From positions 21,983-85,982 of the forward strand of contig JBBRTV010000026.1 of the NCBI GenBank assembly GCA_038243995.1: a DNA stretch of 64,000 bases, written 5' to 3'. Origin of the DNA: Scleromatobacter sp038243995 (GTDB lineage: Bacteria; Pseudomonadota; Gammaproteobacteria; Burkholderiales; Burkholderiaceae_C). Shown here one piece after another: positions 26,154-33,795 of the stretch. The notes under the pieces were generated by a model, which was not told the DNA's origin, ran no database searches, and saw only the letters and a program-made list of their open reading frames with translations. The stretch's first letter is position 1, and each line of letters starts with the position of its first letter. Both the position numbers and the translations under genes were made by a program.

Positions 26154-27779
26154 TCAAGGGATCGTGAAGTAGAACCGCGCGCCCTTGCCGACCTCGGACT
26201 CCGCCCAGATATCGCCCCCATGGCGCCGGATGATGCGTCGCACCGAGGCGAGCCCGACGCCCGTGCCCTGGAAGTCCTTCGCGCTGTGCAGACGCTGGAA
26301 GACGCCGAACAGGCGGTCGGCGAAGCGCATGTCGAAGCCGGCGCCGCTGTCCGCGACGACAAAGGTGGTCTGGCCCGCGAGTACCTCGCGTCGCAGCTCG
26401 ATGCGGGTAAGCGCGCTCTGGCCGCTGTACTTCCATGCGTTGCCGACGAGGTTCTCGATCGCGATGCGGATCAGCGTCGGGTCGCCCTGGATCACGAGGC
26501 CCGGCTCGATCAGGATCTCGGCCACGCGCTCCGGCTCGTTGCTGCGCAGGTCTTCCAGGATGTAGCGCGCCAGCTGCGACAGGTCGACCGGCTGGCGCTT
26601 GAGTGGCTGCGACTGCAGGCGCGACAGCGCGAGCAGCGCGTCGATCATGCTGTTCATGCGCGCCGCCGCGGCAAGGATGCGATCGGTGTGGTCGTTGCCG
26701 ATGCGATCGAGGAAGCGGCCGTAGTCTTCCTTGAGGATGCGCGCGAAGCCTTCGACGACGCGGATCGGGGCGCGCAGGTCGTGCGACACCGAATAGATGA
26801 AGGACTCGTGATCGGCCGCGTCCAGCCCCGGTGCGGGCTGTTCGGGCAGGAGCGTCGCAACGGGAAGCGGCAGCGGCGCGGGGGGCGGGGCGCCGCGCAG
26901 CACCACCAGGCGCCCCGCCTGCGCATCGCCCTGGGCGCCCACGTTGGCCCAGCTGACGCGCAAGTCGCCCACGGTGCGCGTCTCGCCGGCGGGCATCTGC
27001 GCGAGCGCTTGCGCGACGTCTGCCGGCAGGCGTGCGCAGGCCGTCTGCCAGTCGGGCGCATCGGCGCGCTGCGGACCGCACGGCGCGTCCTCCAGCAGCG
27101 CTGCATCGGCGCGGGTCACGCCGGCCGCGCAGCCCTCGTCGAGCGTGACCAGCGCCGGCGCGCCGTTGCCGTGCGCGGCCAGGCGCCAGGGCGACGACTC
27201 GTCCGCGCGGCGAAACAGCAGCACGGCGGCGTCGAGATGCGGGATCAGCTGCGCGAGCGCGGCCCGGCCGAATTCGGCCGTGTCGACCTCGCCGACCGGC
27301 TGGGCCGAGCCGACATAGCCGACGAAGCGACCCGCTGAATCGAAACGCGCTTCGCCGCGCAGCGACCAGGTGCGCGCGCTGCCGTCGATTCGCAGCGCGA
27401 CGCGCTGCTGCGGCACCGGAGCGTGCGCCTGCATCTGGCGTTCGAGCGGGGTCGCCGCGGCTGGCGAACCGGTGATCGCAGCGGACGCGGCCAGCGGTCG
27501 CGCGATGTCGGACAGGCGCTCGCCGGACGCCGGCGCCGTCCGCCATGCCGACGCGCGGTGCGCGGGCGCGCGCCAGAGCGTGAGCCGGTGCTGCGCATCG
27601 GTTTCCCAGATCCAGTGATCGGCGAGCGCGAGCAGGCGCGCACGGGATTCGGTCAGCTCGCGCAACGCCGCTGCGGCGCGCGCCTTCGTCCACAGCGCCC
27701 CCGCCACGGCGCCCAGCACGCCCACGGCGGCCAGCGCCGCAAGGGCGAGCACTGCCAGCAGTGCCAGCGGGAGAGTCAT
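26154..27779 (-). CDS. Membrane-anchored PAS sensor histidine kinase
   Basis: A 541-residue kinase. One N-terminal membrane span (residues 2-30, LPLALLAVLALAALAAVGVL), then a PAS-like region (LLALADHWIWETDAQHRLTL near 48-67). HisKA has the phospho-histidine H333 in SVSHDLRAP. HATPase_c has NLVGNAWKY, DSGAGFD and GTGVGLASVRRI. The kinase core resembles phytochrome-type kinases. ATG at 27779 directly precedes the span; the frame extends upstream to 27962 in Arg-rich sequence and is not used. It is divergent from the Hpt and REC-GGDEF-EAL genes, which may be its phosphorelay partners (inference). There is no receiver gene on its own strand. Confidence 0.87.
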   Translation of the reverse strand: MTLPLALLAVLALAALAAVGVLGAVAGALWTKARAAAALRELTESRARLLALADHWIWETDAQHRLTLWRAPAHRASAWRTAPASGERLSDIARPLAASAAITGSPAAATPLERQMQAHAPVPQQRVALRIDGSARTWSLRGEARFDSAGRFVGYVGSAQPVGEVDTAEFGRAALAQLIPHLDAAVLLFRRADESSPWRLAAHGNGAPALVTLDEGCAAGVTRADAALLEDAPCGPQRADAPDWQTACARLPADVAQALAQMPAGETRTVGDLRVSWANVGAQGDAQAGRLVVLRGAPPPAPLPLPVATLLPEQPAPGLDAADHESFIYSVSHDLRAPIRVVEGFARILKEDYGRFLDRIGNDHTDRILAAAARMNSMIDALLALSRLQSQPLKRQPVDLSQLARYILEDLRSNEPERVAEILIEPGLVIQGDPTLIRIAIENLVGNAWKYSGQSALTRIELRREVLAGQTTFVVADSGAGFDMRFADRLFGVFQRLHSAKDFQGTGVGLASVRRIIRRHGGDIWAESEVGKGARFYFTIP

Positions 27780-27949
27780 CGAATCAGCCAGGGCCACATG
27801 CAGGCGATTGTAAGGAGGCGCGCGCCGTGTCCGCGGTTGTTGTTGCGCCGCCGCGCCGCGCGTGGACTCCCGGTATCCCTGCCATGCCGCGTCGCCAGGC
27901 GTCGCGCGCCCCGCCGGCCGGTGGCGCAAATGCCCCTGCGGAGCGTGGC

Positions 27950-27970
27950 GGAGACCACGCAAAGGTCTCC
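27950..27970. promoter_or_regulatory. Perfect hairpin in the divergent region before the Hpt gene
   Basis: GGAGACC (27950-27956) pairs with GGTCTCC (27964-27970) around the seven-base loop ACGCAAA. No T tract follows. The region between the kinase and Hpt starts (27780-28067) is otherwise GC-rich without a gene. It may be an operator or the stem of a leader RNA; see findings. Confidence 0.4.
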
Positions 27971-28067
27971 TGCTTGCGGACTATTTCGCCATTGACGCCG
28001 TTCGTGCGCGAGGACATGCTTACATTAGAGGGAGAGAATGGTCGAGGACACGGCAGCTTAGGACGTG

Positions 28068-28478
28068 ATGGTTGATTTGAATAACTCCGAGATGGAGGGC
28101 GCCGCCGCGCGGCCGGTGCTCGACGCCGCCTGCATGGCCGAGTTGCGCGCGCTGGATCCGGACGGCAAGGCGCAGCTCGTCAAGCGCGTGCTGGCGACCT
28201 ACCAGGCCTCGCTCGCCAAGCTCGTCCACCAGTTGCGGCTGGCGCGCACCGAGGGCGCCTGGGACCAGGTCTCGCGCGTGGCCCATACACTGAAGTCCTC
28301 CTCCGCCAGCATCGGCGCGCTCGGCCTTTCCGCCGTCTGCGCCGATATCGAGCGGCTGCTGCGGGCGGGCGAAAGCGCCGCTGTCCTGCCGCTACTCGAT
28401 CGCTTCGGCGACGAAGTGGCCAAGGTCGAGATCGCCGTGAGCGACACCCTGGGGCAGCTGGAGGCTCCGGGGTCATGA
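28068..28478 (+). CDS. Hpt-domain phosphotransfer protein
   Basis: A 136-residue helical protein. The phosphotransfer histidine is H73 in VAHTLKSSSASIGALGL, the hallmark Hpt motif. The domain fills about residues 20-125 (MAELRALDPDGKAQLVKRVL at the start). It relays phosphate between a hybrid or orthodox kinase and a response regulator. A GTG three bases upstream could also serve as start. The REC-GGDEF-EAL gene starts 70 bases later on the same strand, so the pair probably forms a relay to c-di-GMP turnover. Confidence 0.85.
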   Translation: MVDLNNSEMEGAAARPVLDAACMAELRALDPDGKAQLVKRVLATYQASLAKLVHQLRLARTEGAWDQVSRVAHTLKSSSASIGALGLSAVCADIERLLRAGESAAVLPLLDRFGDEVAKVEIAVSDTLGQLEAPGS

Positions 28479-28548
28479 GCTTTCACGGCAGCTGCAAGGG
28501 CGCATACCCCCACCTCGACGGGAAACGCGCGGCGTCCGGGGCGCCCCG

Positions 28549-30801
28549 ATGACGCTGCACCACGGCGTCAGTCTCGAAGCGAACGACCGGCGCCCCACCG
28601 TGCTGCTGGTCGACGACGACGAGGTCAACCTGTTGATGACCGCGGCCGCCTTGCGCGATCGCGGCTTCGACATCACCTCCACCACCGGTGGCGAGGAAGC
28701 GCTGACGCGCCTCGCGAGCTGGACGCCCGACGTCGTCGTGCTCGACGCGATCATGCCGGGCCTCGACGGCTTCGAGACCTGCGTCGCGCTGCGCAACATG
28801 CCGGGTTTCGACAACGTGCCCGTGCTGATGCTGACAGGCCTCGACGACGAGGCGTCGATCAACCGCGCCTACCAGGTCGGCGCCACCGATTTCTTCGTCA
28901 AGGCCACGCAATGGAGCCTGCTGGCGGGCCGCCTGCGCTACCTGCTGCGCGCGTCCCGCACCCGCCAGGAGCTCGAACGCAGCAAGGCCAAGCTCGCGCG
29001 CGCCCAAGACCTGGCGCGCATGGGCAGCTTCGACTGGTGGCAGGAGGAAGGGCGTAGTTTCGTCAATGGCCTCGACCTGTCGGAAGAAGGCCTGCGCGTG
29101 TTCGGCTACGGGCCGGACGACCGCGTGAACCTGCGCGACATGCTGCGCATGATCGCGCCGACCGACCGCGAACCGCTGGTGCGCCTGGCGCGCCAGATCC
29201 TCTACCAGGTATCGGTCATCGCGACGGACGTGCCGATGACCTTGCCCGACGGCCGTTTCCGCATCATCCACGTCGAGGCCGAGCCGGAGTTCGACGAGCA
29301 CGGCCACTGCTGCGCCTATACCGGCATCGTGCAGGACGTGACCGATCGCCGCATCGCCGAGGATCGCATCCGCCACCTCGCGAACTACGATGCCCTGACC
29401 AACCTGCCCAATCGCCGCCAGCTGATCTGGCGCGCCGAACGCGCACTCGAGTTCGGTCGCCGCCTCGGGCACCAGGTCGCCTTGTTGCTGATCGACCTCG
29501 ATCGCTTCAAGGTCATCAACGACACGCTGGGCCATGCGGCGGGCGACGAACTCCTGATGGAGGTCGCGTTCCGCCTGCGCGGCTGCGTGCGCCACTGCGA
29601 GCAGCTGTTCGAGGGCGTGATCGAGACGGCCGGCGCGCGGTCGCACCGGACGCTGGAGGCCGTGGGTCGCCTCGGCGGAGACGAATTCGTCGCCTTGCTG
29701 CCCGAAGTCATCGACGAGGCCGATGCGCAGCGGGTGGCGACGCGCATCCTGGAGGCCCTGCGCGAGCCGGTCGTCGTCGCCGGGCAGGACTGCTTCGCCA
29801 CCGCCAGCGTGGGAATCGCGCTCTTTCCGCGCGACGGCAACACGGTGGCCGACCTGCTGCGCAACTCGGACGTCGCGATGTATGCGGTCAAGTCGCAGGG
29901 CCGCAACGATGCGCTGGTCTACACGCCGCGCCTGGCCGGGCGCGGTCGCGAGAAGCTCGCGCTCGAGAGTGCGCTGCACAAGGCGATCGAGCGCGACGAA
30001 CTGGTGCTGTACTACCAGCCCAAGGTCGACGTGCTCTCGGGCAAGATGGTCGGCGTCGAGGCGCTGATGCGGTGGCGCCGCGGCGACCTGCTGATCCAGC
30101 CGGCCGATTTCATTCCCGTGGCCGAGGAAACCGGCCTGATCGTGCCGATGAGTGAATGGGCGTTGCGCGAGGCCGCCCGCCAGGCGCGCATCTGGGCGGA
30201 TGCATTCGGATTCGCCGATTCGATCGCGGTCAACATGCCCAACCGCATGTTCGAGCGCACCGACCTGATCGAGCAGATCACCAGCGCCGTGCGCGACGAG
30301 GGCATCCCCCACAGCATGATCCAGCTCGAGATCACCGAGACGGGCCTGATGAAAGACCTGCAGCGCGTGATCCCGTCGCTGCACCGCCTGACCGAGATCG
30401 GCGTGCAGATCGCGGTCGACGACTTCGGCACGGGCTATTCGTCGCTGGCCTACCTGACGTCGCTGCCGATCTCCGAGGTCAAGATCGACCGCAGTTTCGT
30501 GCGCGATCTCGGCGTGCTGCCGCAAAGCAAGGCGGTCGTCACCGCCATCATCGCCCTGGCGAACTCGCTGCAGCTCAAGGTTGTGGCCGAAGGTGTCGAA
30601 AACCTCAGGCAGCAGGACGTGCTGCACCGTCTCGGTTGCAGCCTCATGCAGGGCTTCATGTTCAGCAAGCCGCTGCCGCCGGACGAGATCCAGAGCTGGC
30701 TCGAGCAGGTCGTCCTGCCGAGGAAGGCGCCGTGGATCGCCAGCGTCTCGCAGGCGTTGACCGATACCGATGACGTGATCGATCTCGGTCGGCGCTCCTG
30801 A
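28549..30801 (+). CDS. Response regulator with PAS, GGDEF and EAL domains
   Basis: A 750-residue cytoplasmic protein. Receiver domain at 15-135 (VLLVDDDEVN; phospho-acceptor D66 in VVVLDAIMPG), PAS/PAC region about 150-270, GGDEF domain about 275-430, EAL domain about 470-730. GGDEF is intact at 376-380. The EAL signature is intact (E504-A-L, EITETGLM, DDFGTGYSS, KIDRSF, AEGVEN), so phosphodiesterase activity is expected. An insertion of about 18 residues (CEQLFEGVIETAGARSHR) precedes the GGDEF loop and disrupts the inhibitory RxxD site. Cyclase activity is possible but uncertain. It is co-directional with the Hpt gene, and the next GGDEF gene starts 20 bases later. Confidence 0.9.
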   Translation: MTLHHGVSLEANDRRPTVLLVDDDEVNLLMTAAALRDRGFDITSTTGGEEALTRLASWTPDVVVLDAIMPGLDGFETCVALRNMPGFDNVPVLMLTGLDDEASINRAYQVGATDFFVKATQWSLLAGRLRYLLRASRTRQELERSKAKLARAQDLARMGSFDWWQEEGRSFVNGLDLSEEGLRVFGYGPDDRVNLRDMLRMIAPTDREPLVRLARQILYQVSVIATDVPMTLPDGRFRIIHVEAEPEFDEHGHCCAYTGIVQDVTDRRIAEDRIRHLANYDALTNLPNRRQLIWRAERALEFGRRLGHQVALLLIDLDRFKVINDTLGHAAGDELLMEVAFRLRGCVRHCEQLFEGVIETAGARSHRTLEAVGRLGGDEFVALLPEVIDEADAQRVATRILEALREPVVVAGQDCFATASVGIALFPRDGNTVADLLRNSDVAMYAVKSQGRNDALVYTPRLAGRGREKLALESALHKAIERDELVLYYQPKVDVLSGKMVGVEALMRWRRGDLLIQPADFIPVAEETGLIVPMSEWALREAARQARIWADAFGFADSIAVNMPNRMFERTDLIEQITSAVRDEGIPHSMIQLEITETGLMKDLQRVIPSLHRLTEIGVQIAVDDFGTGYSSLAYLTSLPISEVKIDRSFVRDLGVLPQSKAVVTAIIALANSLQLKVVAEGVENLRQQDVLHRLGCSLMQGFMFSKPLPPDEIQSWLEQVVLPRKAPWIASVSQALTDTDDVIDLGRRS

Positions 30802-30821
30802 ACCCTTCTTCACGCCCGCGC

Positions 30822-32681
30822 ATGCCCGCTGATCCGAAACGCGAGTCACCTCGCCCCGCGGCGACGAAGCCGCCCGCCAAAGCCTCCGCTGCAGAGACCG
30901 CGAAGGCGGCACTGCGCCGACTCGCCCTGTCCAAACAGGAACCGACGCCCGAGAACTATGCGCGCGCCTGGGCCGAGGAGGGCGGCGCGGCCGCCTCCGC
31001 TGCCGCCGCAGCGCCCGCCCCTCCGGCCGCCACCGCGCCGAACCCGAAGGCGAAAGCGGTCTACGAGCGTATCGCGGCGCGCGTGTTCGACGAACCGGCG
31101 CAGCGCGACGAGCTCGTGCAGGCGCTGCTCAAGTCCGAATGGGAAGACGCGCGCGGTCTCGCCGAACGCGCCGCCGATGCCCAGGTCGCGCAGACCCAGG
31201 CCTGGACGCAGACGATCGAGCGCCTCGCGCGCGGGCTGGAGCGCGGCGGGCGCCAGTGGACGTCCGCCCGCAAGAAAGACAGCCTCCAGCGCGTCCTCGA
31301 CGGCAACCGCAGCGACATGGCGCGGCTGCAACAGCGCGTGAAGCAGCTCGTGGCGTCGTGGGACGGCGACGTGGTCGACGAGGCGGTGGCGGTCGACGAT
31401 ACGGGCGAGACACTCCCCGCGGTACCCGCCGCGCAGCCCGCCGCCGCGCCGGTCGACGGCCCAGCGGCGCCGCTTGCGGCGGCGAACGACGGCGACTGGC
31501 CGCACGTCCTCGAGCACTACGACGCCGCCTTGCGCAGCGCGCTGCCGCCGGGCGACGAGCGTGCCGATGCGCTGGGCGTCGAACTGTGCGATCTCCTGGC
31601 CGACCTGCGGCGAGACGGCGCGTCCTCGGCGCTGCTCGTGCATGCCGACGACGTCTGCGCGCGCGCGCGCCGGCTGCTCGCGCATCGCCACCACCTGGTC
31701 GACGAACTGCACCGGCTGACGCACGAGATGACGTCCGGCCTGTCCGATCTCGCCGAGAACGAGAGCTGGGTGCAGGGTCAGGCGGAGAGCCTCAAGCTCA
31801 GTCTCGGCGACACGCCGAGCGTGCGCTCGGTGCGCGCCGCCAGCGACATGCTCGCGCAGACCCGCACGCGCCAGCGCGCGGTGCGCGAGGAACGCGACCA
31901 GGCGCGACACGCGCTGAAGGACGCGATCCAGCAGATGCTCACCGAACTCGGCGAGCTCGGCGACCACACGGGCCGTTTCACCGACAGCGTCGCCCGCTAC
32001 GTGGATACGGTCGCCAACGCCGACTCCCTCGAGAGCCTGGCCGGCGTCGTGCGCCAGATGGTCGAGGAGAGCCGGGCCGTGCACGGCCTGGTCAGCCACG
32101 CGCAGGAGCGGCTGCGCCACGGCCACGAGCGGGCGTCCGAACTCGAGGCGCAGGTGCGCACGCTCGAGAGCGAGCTGCGCCGCCTGTCCGACGAAGTCTC
32201 GACCGACGTCCTCACCGAGGTCGCCAACCGTCGCGGGCTGATGCAGGCCTTCGAGATCGAGAACGCGCGTCTCGAGCGCCAGGGCGGCGAGCTCGCGATC
32301 GGGCTGCTCGACATCGACAACTTCAAGAAACTCAACGATTCGCTGGGCCATGCGGTCGGCGACACCGCGTTGAAGACGCTCGCCGGCCACGTGCAGAATC
32401 TGCTGCGGCCGATCGACGTGATCGCGCGCTTCGGCGGCGAAGAGTTCGTCGTCCTGCTACCGGGCGCGACCGTCGAGGAGGGCCGGCAGACCCTCACGCG
32501 GCTGCAGCGCACCCTGAGCGCGAGCCTGTTCATGCACGACGGCCGCGAGGTGTTCGTGACGTTCTCGGCGGGGGTCACGAAATTTCGCCAGGGCGAGGCG
32601 CTGGAAGCGGCCCTCGAGCGTGCCGACGAGGCCCTGTACGAGGCCAAGCGCACCGGAAAGAACCGCACCTGCATCGGGTAG
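30822..32681 (+). CDS. Large diguanylate cyclase with coiled N-terminal region
   Basis: A 619-residue cytoplasmic protein. The first 450 residues are Ala/Arg/Glu-rich, with a Pro/Ala linker near 55-75 and long predicted coiled helices (LEAQVRTLESELRRLSDEVS near 440-459). They look like the ~450-residue sensory regions of DgcP-like cyclases. The GGDEF domain spans about 460-619, with GGEEF at 538-542 and the inhibitory site RPID five residues before the active loop. It lies 20 bases after the REC-GGDEF-EAL gene, in a likely operon of opposing c-di-GMP enzymes. Confidence 0.86.
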   Translation: MPADPKRESPRPAATKPPAKASAAETAKAALRRLALSKQEPTPENYARAWAEEGGAAASAAAAAPAPPAATAPNPKAKAVYERIAARVFDEPAQRDELVQALLKSEWEDARGLAERAADAQVAQTQAWTQTIERLARGLERGGRQWTSARKKDSLQRVLDGNRSDMARLQQRVKQLVASWDGDVVDEAVAVDDTGETLPAVPAAQPAAAPVDGPAAPLAAANDGDWPHVLEHYDAALRSALPPGDERADALGVELCDLLADLRRDGASSALLVHADDVCARARRLLAHRHHLVDELHRLTHEMTSGLSDLAENESWVQGQAESLKLSLGDTPSVRSVRAASDMLAQTRTRQRAVREERDQARHALKDAIQQMLTELGELGDHTGRFTDSVARYVDTVANADSLESLAGVVRQMVEESRAVHGLVSHAQERLRHGHERASELEAQVRTLESELRRLSDEVSTDVLTEVANRRGLMQAFEIENARLERQGGELAIGLLDIDNFKKLNDSLGHAVGDTALKTLAGHVQNLLRPIDVIARFGGEEFVVLLPGATVEEGRQTLTRLQRTLSASLFMHDGREVFVTFSAGVTKFRQGEALEAALERADEALYEAKRTGKNRTCIG

Positions 32682-32720
32682 CGAACCGCGCTGCGGGCTC
32701 CGTCGTGCCGCGCCAGGCGC

Positions 32721-33650
32721 TCAGGCGCTGTACAGGCGGGCGCCGTCGAGGCCCATGCGCCGGCAGGCCTGCACCGCGGGGTGCGTGTCGAGCGGGAAGC
32801 GGTCGGCGGCACGGCAGAGGGCCCGCAGCAGCGCCGCCTGCCAGCTCGCCAGTTGCCAGTGCCTGCCGTCCAGTCCCAGCTGCGTGCGCGTGCGGGCCGG
32901 CAGGCTCTGCACGGCGGCCTTGATCAACAGCCCCTGCAGCGGGCGCGCGATCCGGGGCAGGGCCGGCATGTCCTGCACGATGCGCAGGAATTCGAAGATG
33001 ATGTCCGACGGCTCCAGCAGCGCCTGCATTTTCTGCAGCACCGCCGCCACCTCCGATGCGCAGCCGGGAGGATGCGCGACGCCGTACAGGCGTGCGGCCG
33101 CCTGGCCTTCGGCGTAGAACCGGTCGACGTCGGCGGCCGCCAGCGGGCGCACCCAGGTACGGTACGCCTCGAGGAAACCGTAGTTGGCGGTCACCTGCAC
33201 CCATTCCAGCAGCGGCTCGTCGTCCGCGCGATACGCCAGGCCGCCGGGCGTCGTTCCGGCGATGGCCCGGTGGCGGCCGTTTATCGCGGCTATCATGCGC
33301 TCCGTCCGGCTCCGCGGGCCGTAGATCGTCATCATCGTCGCGTAGCCCGTGCGCTGTATGCGCGCGAGTGGCGCGGCGCGAAACGTCGTGTGGTCCCAGA
33401 CCCCGCTGCGCACGCGCGGCTCGGCGAGTTCCAGCACCACGGCGGCGACGCCGCCGATGAATACGGACAAGGGGTTCTTGACCACCTGCCAGGAGACGGA
33501 GTCGGCCGCGGTCAGCGCGGGCTCGCCGGCGGGCAGCAGGAAATCGTCGGCCTGCGTGCCGGCGGGGAAGAGCCTTTCGGCCAGCCAGGCTTCGAGCCAT
33601 CTCCTGGGCATGCGCTTCCTGCGCGGCGGGGGCGGGGGGGCGATCTTCAT
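32721..33650 (-). CDS. MpaB-like oxygenase family protein (DUF2236)
   Basis: A 309-residue protein of the DUF2236/MpaB family, related to the rubber oxygenase Lcp. The conserved blocks are VFIGGVAAVVLELAEPRVRS, VWDHTTFRAAPLARIQRT, YGPRSRTERMIAAINGRHRA and EWVQVTANYGFLEAYRTWVR. Some members bind haem and oxidise organic substrates; the role here is unknown. ATG at 33650 gives an N-terminus MKIAPPPPPRRKRMPRRWLE that is basic and proline-rich and lacks a signal peptide. The frame opens far upstream, antisense to the next gene, and that part is discarded. It is divergent from the Wzi-PAP2 gene. Confidence 0.83.
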   Translation of the reverse strand: MKIAPPPPPRRKRMPRRWLEAWLAERLFPAGTQADDFLLPAGEPALTAADSVSWQVVKNPLSVFIGGVAAVVLELAEPRVRSGVWDHTTFRAAPLARIQRTGYATMMTIYGPRSRTERMIAAINGRHRAIAGTTPGGLAYRADDEPLLEWVQVTANYGFLEAYRTWVRPLAAADVDRFYAEGQAAARLYGVAHPPGCASEVAAVLQKMQALLEPSDIIFEFLRIVQDMPALPRIARPLQGLLIKAAVQSLPARTRTQLGLDGRHWQLASWQAALLRALCRAADRFPLDTHPAVQACRRMGLDGARLYSA

Positions 33651-33795
33651 CCCGCGATCATCGGTCAAGCCGCGTTCAGGTGCGACATGCAAAATGCGCT
33701 TTCCGACATGGTGCGCCGTCCGCGCCCGTCGTGGCCCGCGCCAAAGAGCACGGCCGCCGGACATGTGACCAAGAGAACAAAGACCAGGGGAATGG

